The position numbers were made by a program, and so were the translations under genes. The notes under the pieces were generated by a model. The model saw nothing but the letters and a program-made list of their open reading frames with translations, was not told the DNA's origin and did not search any database. A DNA stretch of 16,825 bases, taken from NCBI GenBank assembly GCA_039819285.1, contig JBCBSH010000088.1, positions 1 to 16,825 on the forward strand, read 5' to 3'. The stretch comes from JANQGH01 sp039819285 (lineage in GTDB: Bacteria; Pseudomonadota; Alphaproteobacteria; DSM-16000; Inquilinaceae). This document shows, in pieces, positions 1 through 6,815 of this stretch; the stretch's first letter is position 1, and each line of letters begins with the position of its first letter.

Positions 1-1026
1 CATCGCGCCGGACCCGGGGGCCAGACGCCGGCCTCGATGGACGAGTCCCTGATCACCCATGTCGAACGCGAGCTTGCCGGCAGTGTCGGCGCCGCATCGG
101 CCCGTTCGCTGGTCTCCCGCATCGTGAAGGGTGAGACGATCAGCGTGGAGTCTGTCATCGACATCCTCGACCGGACCCAGCAGGCGATCAACACCAGCAA
201 GGCCCTGCAGGCCAAGTCGCTGGAGCTGGAGGAAACCGCCCAGAAACTTCAACGCGCCAATGACGAGCTGAAACAACAGGACCGATTGAAGGACGACTTC
301 CTCAGCCGGGTCAGCCATGAGCTGCGCACGCCGATGACATCGATCCGGTCATTTTCGGAGATTCTGATCTCGTCGACGCCCGCCGATCCTGCTGACGCCC
401 GCCGGTTTTTGGAGATCATCCAGCAGGAAAGCGAACGCCTAACCCGCCTGCTCGATCAGATCTTGGATATGAGCCGTCTGGACGAGGATGCCGGCCCGGG
501 CGGGCTGGAAAGCGTCGACGCGGCGAAAGTGATCGAAGACGCCGTTGCCACCATGCGCGGCGAGGCCGAACGGCAGAAGGTGGCCTTGTCGATCGAACCG
601 TGCGACATGGCGGCTCTTGTTCTCGCCGATCGGGACCAGCTGAAGCAGGTGCTGGTCAACCTTCTGTCCAACGCAATCAAGTTCAACGACAATGCCGAAC
701 CCAAGGTATGGGTCGAGACGAAGAACGCCGGCGACAGACAGGTTTGCATTCTCGTTTCCGACAATGGGTCGGGCATCGCCGAGGACGAGCGCGAGGTCAT
801 CTTCTCCAAATACACGCGGGGCTGGAACGTGCAATCCGCGCGCGCATCAGGCACCGGCCTTGGCTTGGCGATATCCCGCCAGCTGATGGAGCGGATGGGC
901 GGTGACCTGCAGCTTGCGCACAGCTCGGCCGCCGGGGCCCGCTTTTCCGTCACGCTACAAATCGCCGCCGATATGGGCGAGCCGGCCACAGCCCAACCGC
1001 TGAGGCGGGCGCAGGGGTCCGACTGA
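1..1026 (+). CDS. Sensor histidine kinase, C-terminal part (5' end outside window)
   Basis: The reading frame is open from base 1, so the Met codon at 37 is probably internal and the true start lies upstream. Numbering from that Met, a coiled-coil-like linker (about 55-85) leads into a HisKA domain with the phospho-acceptor His94 in an SHELRTP motif. An HATPase domain follows, with N-box Asn212 (LLSNAIKF), G1 box DNGSG (242-246) and G2 box GTGLGLA (272-278). It should autophosphorylate on His and pass phosphate to an unseen response regulator. The linker just before HisKA resembles family proteins in which a sodium:solute symporter-like membrane sensor (PutP/CbrA type) is fused to the kinase. 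That is recalled family knowledge, and the sensor is not visible here. No response regulator lies downstream. Confidence is high for the kinase and moderate for the fusion. Confidence 0.93.
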   Translation, partial: HRAGPGGQTPASMDESLITHVERELAGSVGAASARSLVSRIVKGETISVESVIDILDRTQQAINTSKALQAKSLELEETAQKLQRANDELKQQDRLKDDFLSRVSHELRTPMTSIRSFSEILISSTPADPADARRFLEIIQQESERLTRLLDQILDMSRLDEDAGPGGLESVDAAKVIEDAVATMRGEAERQKVALSIEPCDMAALVLADRDQLKQVLVNLLSNAIKFNDNAEPKVWVETKNAGDRQVCILVSDNGSGIAEDEREVIFSKYTRGWNVQSARASGTGLGLAISRQLMERMGGDLQLAHSSAAGARFSVTLQIAADMGEPATAQPLRRAQGSD

Positions 1027-1046
1027 CGGACAAATCCTGGCGTATC

Positions 1047-1088
1047 GTTCGATCGATTGGGACCGCTTCGCGATCCGAACGATCGAAC
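1047..1088. repeat. Inverted repeat downstream of the kinase gene
   Basis: GTTCGATCG (1047-1055) is the exact reverse complement of CGATCGAAC (1080-1088). Five more pairs form inside after one A/A mismatch (1057-1061 with 1074-1078, including G-T pairs). No T-tract follows, so it is not a classical terminator, but it could fold in the 3' end of the kinase mRNA. The right arm region contains CGAACGATC, which also occurs in the araC upstream region at 2187-2195, so a protein-binding role is another possibility. Confidence 0.5.
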
Positions 1089-1113
1089 AAAGATGCTCTA
1101 ACTTATTAAAAGA

Positions 1114-1174
1114 TAGAGCAATTTTAGCCGGTCATACTGAACCATGGGGTTCGGTATGATCGGCTATTGCTCTA
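1114..1174. terminator. Long inverted repeat between convergent genes, probable terminator
   Basis: Bases 1125-1143 pair with 1148-1166 around an ATGG loop: 19 pairs, of which two are G-T. After a 3-base bulge (TTT, 1122-1124) the outer arms TAGAGCAA (1114-1121) and TTGCTCTA (1167-1174) also pair, giving about 27 pairs in all. The right outer arm includes the stop codon of the araC-type gene (1172-1174). Read on the minus strand, the structure is followed by TCTTTTAATAAG, a weak T-rich stretch that fits termination of that gene. On the plus strand no T-tract follows. A third copy of the outer arm, TGCTCTA (1094-1100), could pair with 1114-1120 instead, so two alternative folds are possible. 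Confidence 0.6.
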
Positions 1175-2122
1175 GGTCGCCCGGGCAAATTCACGCCGGT
1201 AGGTTGCCGGTGCGGTGCCGAAATGCTTCTTGAATACGCGGCCAAAAGCAGCCTCGGACTGGTAGCTGGCCGCCTCCGCGATCTGGATGATCGGCGCGGT
1301 GGTTTCGGCCAGGGCCTGGCGTGCGATCTGCATGCGCCAATGGGTAATGTACGCCAGCGGTGTCATTGACATGGTGCGGGTAAACTTGGTCGCGAACGAC
1401 GTGCGCGACACACCGGCGATTTCGGCAAGCACCGCGAGTGTCCAAGGACGCGCCGGGTCGTCATGGATGGCCGATAGCGCCCGCGCGATCTGCGGGTCGC
1501 CCAGACCCGTCAGCGACAGCGCGCTCCCGCCCCCATCGTCGGCCGTCAGGCAAGTGCGCAGCGCCTGGGCGAAGATGATCTCCGACAGTTTCAGGGCGAT
1601 CAAATCGCTGCCAGGCCGGTCGCGGCCGGCCTCCGCACCGATGACCTTCAGCGTGTTTTCCATCCAGCCGCCGGCCGCCTCTCCGTAATTGCGAATGTGA
1701 ATGTGGCTCGGTAAGGCGTCGATCAGCGGGTGACTAGCGTGCTTGTCGAAGGCGAAATGGCCGCAAACGAGCTGCGTTTCGTGGTCGGTGCCCAACTCGC
1801 CATAGACCAGCGTGCCGCTGCCCGTGAATCCAGACAGTTCCACCACCCGGTCAAGGGTCATCGCCTCGGCCTCGGTCTTCGGGTCGCAATAAAGCGTGTG
1901 GGCCGCCCCCCTGGTGATGATCAGCAGGTCCCCCTGCTCCAGGCGTACCGGGTTCCGCTCGCCGCTGATGCGCACGAAGCAGCGCCCCTGATGGGCAAAA
2001 TGGAACCGGGAAACGTTCTCGAAGGCCGGTACCTGTACGCTCCAGGGCGAGGTGAACGAGGTGCGGAAGTACAGCGTACCGGTCAGCCGCATACGGGCGA
2101 GAATGTCACTCAACAAATCCAT
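1172..2122 (-). CDS. AraC-family transcriptional regulator with cupin-type N-terminal domain
   Basis: This 316-residue protein has a usual length for the family. The N-terminal half (about 1-180) looks like the cupin_6 sensing domain, including the stretch around FHFAHQGRCFVRISGE and a hydrophobic GDLLIITRGAAHTL strand. The C-terminal 100 residues carry two helix-turn-helix units: WTLAVLAEIAGVSRTSFATKF, then PIIQIAEAASYQSEAAFGRVF followed by the conserved KHFGTAPATYRR end. It should bind DNA as an activator or repressor with an unknown ligand. It is divergent from the DUF4142/cupredoxin pair and convergent with the kinase. Three phased TTCGAA boxes lie in the gap to the divergent genes, suggesting autoregulation and control of that pair (inference). 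The ATG at 2122 has only a weak purine-rich site (GACGAG) upstream. Confidence 0.92.
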   Translation of the reverse strand: MDLLSDILARMRLTGTLYFRTSFTSPWSVQVPAFENVSRFHFAHQGRCFVRISGERNPVRLEQGDLLIITRGAAHTLYCDPKTEAEAMTLDRVVELSGFTGSGTLVYGELGTDHETQLVCGHFAFDKHASHPLIDALPSHIHIRNYGEAAGGWMENTLKVIGAEAGRDRPGSDLIALKLSEIIFAQALRTCLTADDGGGSALSLTGLGDPQIARALSAIHDDPARPWTLAVLAEIAGVSRTSFATKFTRTMSMTPLAYITHWRMQIARQALAETTAPIIQIAEAASYQSEAAFGRVFKKHFGTAPATYRREFARAT

Positions 2123-2161
2123 GGGCTCGTCTCGTCACAATTTGGTGCACCATACATGAAA

Positions 2162-2217
2162 TTCGAAAGATCGCCCAAAATTCGAACGAACGATCAAGTT
2201 TTTCGAACTCTCGATCA
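2162..2217. promoter_or_regulatory. Three phased TTCGAA boxes, candidate operator of the AraC-family regulator
   Basis: TTCGAA occurs at 2162, 2181 and 2202, spaced 19 and 21 bp, about two helical turns. The second and third copies extend to a 16-bp direct repeat, TTCGAACGAACGATCA (2181-2196) and TTCGAACTCTCGATCA (2202-2217), identical at 13 positions. The first copy is shorter (TTCGAAAGATCG). Tandem direct repeats at about two turns are typical AraC-family targets, and this block lies in the 184-bp gap between the regulator and the divergent DUF4142 gene. The function is inferred from position and pattern only. Confidence 0.5.
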
Positions 2218-2306
2218 TTCATCTATCAGTCGGATTGCTCCATGTGTTTGGAGATGGAAACAAACGCCCTCGCGTACACCCACACGCACATGACAATGGA
2301 GCCCTT

Positions 2307-2840
2307 ATGATGAAGACGACAGCCGTGTTGTTTGCCGCCGGGATCGCGTTCGCGCTGACACCCGTCGCCGCGACCGCCCAATCCGCCGCCGACCTGAACG
2401 ATCTGGAAATGGCGCATGTCGCCTACACCGCCGACAATATCGACATTCGTTACGCCCACCTGGCGCTGGCGATTTCCGACAATCCGACGGTTCGAGCCTT
2501 CGCCGAAACCATGATCCGCGACCACACGGCGGTGAATGAACAAGCGTTGGCCTTGCTGGCAGAGCTTGACGTCCAGGCCCAGGACAATTTCCTCAGCCAG
2601 CAGTTGCTGGAAAACGCCGAGGTCATTATCGACGAGCTGAGCGGCCTGCGCGGCGCTGCGTTCGACCGCCGCTACGCGGAGAACGAGTTGGCCTATCATC
2701 AGGCGGTCAACGCGCTGGTCGGCGACAGCTTTATTCCGAACATCGAGAACGAGCAGGTCCGGGCCCTGTTTGAAGCTGGCTTGAACATCTTCCAGGCCCA
2801 CGAAAGCCACGCCGCCATGATGGTCGAGAGCGTCAACTGA
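2307..2840 (+). CDS. DUF4142 family exported protein
   Basis: The product is about 177 residues. An N-terminal signal peptide (MMKTTAVLFAAGIAFALT, then a likely cleavage after ATAQ near residue 25) indicates export to the periplasm. The mature part is helical and ferritin-like, with conserved-looking acidic/His positions in MIRDHTAVNEQ and DRRYAENELAYHQAV, which match the DUF4142 pattern. No function is established for the family. I prefer the ATG at 2307 (or the adjacent one at 2310) over one at 2235, because GGAG at 2298-2301 precedes it and the upstream extension would bury the signal peptide. Its stop overlaps the start of the cupredoxin gene by one base (TGATG), so the two are translationally coupled. 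Some DUF4142 genes have been linked to stress or metal resistance loci, but that is only suggestive here. Confidence 0.88.
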   Translation: MMKTTAVLFAAGIAFALTPVAATAQSAADLNDLEMAHVAYTADNIDIRYAHLALAISDNPTVRAFAETMIRDHTAVNEQALALLAELDVQAQDNFLSQQLLENAEVIIDELSGLRGAAFDRRYAENELAYHQAVNALVGDSFIPNIENEQVRALFEAGLNIFQAHESHAAMMVESVN

Positions 2841-3250
2841 TGGTCCGGATCACACGACGCGACTTCGCGTCCAGGACCGCAGCCGGGGCCGTGGCGGCGT
2901 TTGCCGCCTCGGCCGCCTTGCCGATGGGCTCGGCCCGATCCCATGACGGTGCACACGTCGACGATGGCCCGACCGCGAGCGCCGACGGACCGACCGATCA
3001 TCTGGTAGAAATCACCGGCTTCGCCTTTCAGCCCGCCCGCCTGCAGGTCCGACCGGGCGATACGATCACCTGGGTCAATCGCGACATCGCGCCTCACACG
3101 GCGACGGCCGACGATGGCAGCTGGGACACCGGCACGATCCGAACGGACGAAAGCGCCACCGTGCCGGTTACGCCGGAGATGGTGGCGACATATTACTGCC
3201 GGTTCCACCCGATGATGACCGCACGGATTGAGATCGTGGCGGTCAGGTGA
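2840..3250 (+). CDS. Tat-exported cupredoxin (amicyanin/plastocyanin-like blue copper protein)
   Basis: This 136-residue protein has a twin-arginine signal (TRRDF at residues 5-9, followed by an Ala-rich hydrophobic stretch to about 33), so it should be exported folded to the periplasm. The rest is one cupredoxin domain. Type 1 copper ligands are visible: His86 (APHTA), then Cys120, His123 and Met126 in YYCRFHPMM, the C-x2-H-x2-M spacing of amicyanin. It probably shuttles electrons or binds copper; its redox partner is not in the window. A linker rich in Asp, Gly and Pro (about 35-52) separates signal and domain. The gene overlaps the DUF4142 stop codon and is presumably co-transcribed with it. 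The GC-rich gap to the next, convergent gene (3253-3292) can form a hairpin but has no T-tract. Confidence 0.9.
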   Translation: MVRITRRDFASRTAAGAVAAFAASAALPMGSARSHDGAHVDDGPTASADGPTDHLVEITGFAFQPARLQVRPGDTITWVNRDIAPHTATADDGSWDTGTIRTDESATVPVTPEMVATYYCRFHPMMTARIEIVAVR

Positions 3251-3298
3251 TGCGGCGCCGGCCGACGGCTTCGCCCGGCCTCGGCGCGGCGCCTCTAC

Positions 3299-3553
3299 TC
3301 ACATGATGTTGCCCCGCATCATCATCATCGTTGCAAGCTCTTCCAAGTCTTGCCTGCTCATCCGGCCCGTCTTCGGCGGGGCCTTTGGCAGCACCACGTG
3401 ATGGACGTCGTCGTCGTTCTCCAGCACCTTCACGGTCGCTCCCTCGGGCAAGACAACGCCCTCCTCGCGAAGCGCGGCGTGAGGGTCGCGCAGCAGCTTG
3501 GCCTTGTAGGCGGCGTCGTGCCAGGCGCGCGCGACGGCTTTGGCAATGGTCAT
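3299..3553 (-). CDS. Nitrile-hydratase-leader-like (NHLP) small protein with Met-rich C-terminus
   Basis: This 84-residue protein resembles the NHLP family of RiPP leader peptides, which derive from the nitrile hydratase alpha subunit. It shows an opening AKAVARAWHDAAYKAKLLRDP, then EEGVVLPEG, then a strand VKVLENDDDVHHVVLP, then SRQDLEELAT. In typical precursors the last motif runs into a double-Gly cleavage site and a core rich in Cys/Ser/Thr. Here it runs straight into MMMMRGNIM and stops, with no GG and no Cys. It is therefore either a coreless stand-alone member or an unusual precursor. No modifying enzyme is adjacent. A strong GAGAGGAGAG ribosome site precedes the ATG at 3553. It lies 88 bp downstream of the MFS gene on the same strand and is convergent with the cupredoxin gene. 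Family assignment is from recalled sequence pattern. Confidence 0.78.
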   Translation of the reverse strand: MTIAKAVARAWHDAAYKAKLLRDPHAALREEGVVLPEGATVKVLENDDDVHHVVLPKAPPKTGRMSRQDLEELATMMMMRGNIM

Positions 3554-3641
3554 GCGGGCTCTCCTCTCTTCTTGCAGATCGGGTCCGGTCTGGGCCCGAG
3601 CCGGCGAGCAAACTTGGCCCGACTATACAGCGGTGTGCCTG

Positions 3642-4844
3642 TCAGTCGCCCGCCAGCGTTTCGGCTCGTGCCGTGCGCCGTTCGCCGGCCCGGCTTGCGA
3701 GGCTGGCCGATCCCAGCGCCGCCAGCACCATCAGCCCCAACGCAATCCGCAGATCGAACAGCTCGGCTAAGCCGCCGATCACCGGCGGGCCGACGAGAAA
3801 GGCGGAAAACGCGATGAAGGAAACTGCCGCCACATTGGCCTCGCGCGACTTGCCGGGGGCGGCGGCGGCGGCCGATACCGCCAGCGGATAGACCGTGGCG
3901 ACGCCCGCGCCGGTCAAGGCCGCACCGAGAAGCACAAGTTCGAAAACCGGCGCGAACGCGAAGATGCCGATGCCAAGACCCGCCGTCAGGCACGAGACCA
4001 GAACGACCGGAACCGGCCCGAACCTGGTGGCCAGGGCGTCGCCCAACAGGCGGGTGACCGCCATCATGGCTGAGAACACGGAGAACGTGGCTGCCGCGGC
4101 AAACGGGTCATCGAGAATGAGTTCGCGCACGAAGACAGCCGACCAGTCCATCATCGCGCCTTCCAGCAGCATGATGCCCACCGGCATCAGGCACAGGAGG
4201 ATCAGCGCGCCGTCCGGCAGCACGAAGAACCCGCCGGAACTGGCCGCCCGGTCGTTCGGCGCCTCACCGGGCAACCGCTTGCCCGCGTACCAGGCCGCCA
4301 AGGCAAAGAACGGGCCGGCGATCAGGAACTGGGCCGCCATCGAAACGCCGAGTTCGGCAAAGGCGCCGCCGATCAGCGCCCCGACAACCGTGCCGATGCT
4401 CCAAAAGCCATGGCATTGGGCCATGATGCGCCGCCGAAATGCCGCCTCCATCTGGCCGGCCTTGGTGTTCATGCCGACTTCGATCTGAGCCACCGTTAGG
4501 CCGCAGACCACAAGCAAGGCGAAGAACATCACAGCCGAGGTCGAAAAGCCCGGCAACATGAAGCTGAATGCAAAGGCCGGACCCGCGATCATGCAAGCTC
4601 GACGCAGGCCCAGTCCGCCGACGATGGGCGCTGCGATCGAAAACCCGACCAGCGTCCCGACCGGCAGCCCGACCAGGCACAGGCCCAGAACGCCGTCGCT
4701 GAGGTTGAGCGCGATCTTCATGTCGGGGATACGCACCAGCCAGGCACCGATGATGATCGCCTCGACCATGAAGACGAAACGGATCGCCCAGAACCCCAAC
4801 CTGGCATCTCGCACGTCGCGTTGACGCGCGGTCATGCCGTCCAT
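3642..4844 (-). CDS. MFS transporter, YbjJ-like
   Basis: This is a 12-span major facilitator of about 400 residues. Features include an N-terminal helix around FWAIRFVFMVEAIIIGAWLV, the motif-A-like loop region near GLGLRRACMIAG, and a signature MNTKAGQMEAAFRRRIMAQC followed by HGFWSIGTVVGALIGG that resembles E. coli YbjJ-type transporters. The substrate is unknown. The start is uncertain. A Met at 4952 is in frame but would overlap the upstream thioesterase gene by 47 bp and add 36 hydrophilic residues without family resemblance. I chose the ATG at 4844; 4835 is equally possible. None of them has a clear ribosome site. It follows the thioesterase gene on the same strand and precedes the small NHLP-like gene, so the three may form one operon (inference). 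Confidence 0.88.
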   Translation of the reverse strand: MDGMTARQRDVRDARLGFWAIRFVFMVEAIIIGAWLVRIPDMKIALNLSDGVLGLCLVGLPVGTLVGFSIAAPIVGGLGLRRACMIAGPAFAFSFMLPGFSTSAVMFFALLVVCGLTVAQIEVGMNTKAGQMEAAFRRRIMAQCHGFWSIGTVVGALIGGAFAELGVSMAAQFLIAGPFFALAAWYAGKRLPGEAPNDRAASSGGFFVLPDGALILLCLMPVGIMLLEGAMMDWSAVFVRELILDDPFAAAATFSVFSAMMAVTRLLGDALATRFGPVPVVLVSCLTAGLGIGIFAFAPVFELVLLGAALTGAGVATVYPLAVSAAAAAPGKSREANVAAVSFIAFSAFLVGPPVIGGLAELFDLRIALGLMVLAALGSASLASRAGERRTARAETLAGD

Positions 4845-4905
4845 CCGATAGTCGGTCGACCGAGCGACGGTCTGCGTGGTCGAGAGTCCGCCATCCTGCT
4901 TGGGT

Positions 4906-5376
4906 TCAACCTTGCGGCAGCCCTGCGCGTCGCAGACCGGTCCGATGGGCATCGGTCAGGACGACCTTTGACCGCGTCTTCAGGTCAAAGCCAACGCTGA
5001 CGGTGAAGGCCAGGGCGTGGCAGACATCGCCGACGAACAATCCTTGGCGATAGCTGAAAGAGCTTTTGCCCAAGCCGACCAGCCTGGTCCCGATGCGCAG
5101 ATCCGACGGCCAGGTCAGTTCGCGCAGGAACTCCATATCGAGGCGGCGCACGACGCCGGCCGCGTCGGCCATCGTGCCATGGCGAAGATCGGCCGCTTGA
5201 AAGAAGTCGAGCCGGGCGGTCTCGAAATAGATCCCGTAGGCATTGTTGTTCACGTGCCCCAGCGGATCCTGATCGGAATAGCGCACCGTTTCCGCCGACC
5301 AAAGCGGATAGCTCGCGGGATCGATGGGGTCGAATTCCGCCGTCATGGGATCGTTGGGGATCGCTTGCTCAGTCAT
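4906..5376 (-). CDS. Acyl-CoA thioesterase, 4HBT/YbgC-like hotdog fold
   Basis: This 156-residue single-hotdog-domain protein has the motif RYSDQDPLGHVNNNAYGIYFE. Asp37 corresponds to the catalytic Asp of 4-hydroxybenzoyl-CoA thioesterase. Conserved strands DMEFLRELTWPSDLRIGTRL and SFSYRQGLFVGDVCHALAF follow, as in the family. It should hydrolyse an acyl-CoA in the cytoplasm; the chain type cannot be read from sequence. The ATG at 5376 has no clear Shine-Dalgarno sequence, and a second in-frame Met at 5346 is possible because conserved sequence begins only near residue 25. It is divergent from the Bcr/CflA-type gene and lies upstream of, and possibly co-transcribed with, the YbjJ-like MFS gene. 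Confidence 0.88.
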   Translation of the reverse strand: MTEQAIPNDPMTAEFDPIDPASYPLWSAETVRYSDQDPLGHVNNNAYGIYFETARLDFFQAADLRHGTMADAAGVVRRLDMEFLRELTWPSDLRIGTRLVGLGKSSFSYRQGLFVGDVCHALAFTVSVGFDLKTRSKVVLTDAHRTGLRRAGLPQG

Positions 5377-5547
5377 GCGCGGTCACATACCACCGGGTCC
5401 GCGTGGATACCAGACCGCCGCCGTGGACCCTGCAATGCCAATCGATTTCCACAGCGGGCGAGGAGACGGTGCTTGACCCGGCCTGAAGCCTGGGGTGTAT
5501 GGGCGGGGCGTTCGATCCGTCCGGTCCCAAAAGGGCGGGTCGAACGC

Positions 5548-6780
5548 TTGTCGTATGAGCTGGAAGCCCTCTTGCCAAAACCGCCCGTTATCTTGCCCTT
5601 CCTGATCGTGGCCTATGCGTTGGCATCGCTGCTGACCATGGACATGTATCTGCCGGCGATGCCGACCCTGGAGCGCGTATTGCAGACCACGCCGGGCCAG
5701 GTTCAGCTGACGATGACCGTCTATTTGATCGGTTTTGCCTTCAGCCAACTGCTCTACGGCCCCCTGTCCGACCGGTATGGCCGCCGACCGGTCATGCTGC
5801 TCGGCGGTTTGGGCTTTGTCATCGCGACGATCCTGTGCGCGGTGTCGACGACAATCGAGATCCTAATCGCCGCGCGCTTTTTGCAGGGGCTGACGATCGG
5901 CTCGCTGACCGTGACCTGCCGGGCCACGCTTAGAGAGCTCTATGAGCCGAAACGCGGCACCAAGCTGTTGGCCTACATTTCGATGGCCGAAGGCCTGTCG
6001 CTGGCGGCCGGACCGATCATCGGCGCGGAAATACTGTTGCTTGCCGGCTGGCGCTGGACCTTTTGGGTCGTGGCCATCCTCGCCGGATCGGCACTGATCG
6101 GCTTGTTCTTTGCCTTGCCCGAAAGCAATCGACGCAAGAACAGTCAGGCACTGCATCTGCGACCCCTGCTGACCATCTTCGGCCGCCTTTTGACGACCCG
6201 ACGCTTCATCGGCTACGCGCTTCCCGGCGGCTGCGCCTTTGCCGGCTTGATGGCCTACTACACGGTCGGGTCCTTCCTGCTGCGCGACGCCGGGCTGACA
6301 CCACGGGAATTCAGCCAGATGCAGGCGATCGTCGTGATCGCCTATCTGAGCGGCCTGGGCGCCAGCAGCCGGCTTGTCGAGCGCTTCGGCTTCGGCCGGC
6401 TCATCGTTGGTGGCTTTGCGACGGTCGCGATCGGCGCCCTGTCGATGCCGGCACTGGCGTTCGCCGGTATCGACGGTGTCTGGGCGATCGTCGTGCCTTT
6501 GGCGGTCTATGCCGTGGGCATTGGCTCAAGCATGGCGCCGCTGATCATGCTCGCCCTTTCCGTCAATCCGGCGGCCACCGGAACTGTCGCCGCCACCTTC
6601 GGTATGCTGACGATGAGCATCGGCGGTTTGGGCAGCTTGACGGCGCACCTTGCCTATAATGGGCATGTGCTGTCGCTGGCCATACCGGTGGCTTGCATGG
6701 CGATCCTGTCGGTCGTCTTTTTTGCTCTGTTGCGACCGCGCCGTCTTCTATCCGGTGACACAGTGGCCACGGGCAATTAG
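5548..6780 (+). CDS. Bcr/CflA-family multidrug efflux MFS transporter
   Basis: This 12-span transporter has the Bcr/CflA hallmarks: LTMDMYLPAMPTLE after the first helix, VQLTMTVYLIGFAFSQLLYG in helix 2, motif A GPLSDRYGRRPVM, and ARFLQGL before a motif-C-like region (GLSLAAGPIIG). It should export drugs or metabolites by proton antiport. The frame is open far upstream, but no ATG lies near the expected N-terminus, and the ATG at 5638 would remove helix 1. TTG starts are available at 5473 (AGGAG at 5461-5465, 7-nt spacing), 5548 and 5572 (giving PKPPVILPF, closest to the family start). I report 5548 as a compromise, about 410 residues. The gene is divergent from the thioesterase gene and 35 bp ahead of an unknown membrane protein. 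Confidence 0.88.
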   Translation: MSYELEALLPKPPVILPFLIVAYALASLLTMDMYLPAMPTLERVLQTTPGQVQLTMTVYLIGFAFSQLLYGPLSDRYGRRPVMLLGGLGFVIATILCAVSTTIEILIAARFLQGLTIGSLTVTCRATLRELYEPKRGTKLLAYISMAEGLSLAAGPIIGAEILLLAGWRWTFWVVAILAGSALIGLFFALPESNRRKNSQALHLRPLLTIFGRLLTTRRFIGYALPGGCAFAGLMAYYTVGSFLLRDAGLTPREFSQMQAIVVIAYLSGLGASSRLVERFGFGRLIVGGFATVAIGALSMPALAFAGIDGVWAIVVPLAVYAVGIGSSMAPLIMLALSVNPAATGTVAATFGMLTMSIGGLGSLTAHLAYNGHVLSLAIPVACMAILSVVFFALLRPRRLLSGDTVATGN

Positions 6781-6815
6781 CCTGCGTCCCGCCCAAAATC
6801 CATCGGGGTCAGTGG

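Noticed and set aside
3253..3292. GC-rich inverted sequence between the cupredoxin and NHLP-like genes as a terminator
   Set aside because: The pairing is imperfect and no T-tract follows on either strand. It could still slow transcription.
3243..3611. 122-codon minus-strand frame overlapping the NHLP-like gene
   Set aside because: It is Arg-rich frame-shifted shadow sequence. The overlapping 84-codon frame has a strong ribosome site and a family pattern.
5017..5547. N-terminal extension of the Bcr/CflA frame from ATG 5017
   Set aside because: It runs antisense through the thioesterase gene and adds a hydrophilic segment absent from the family.
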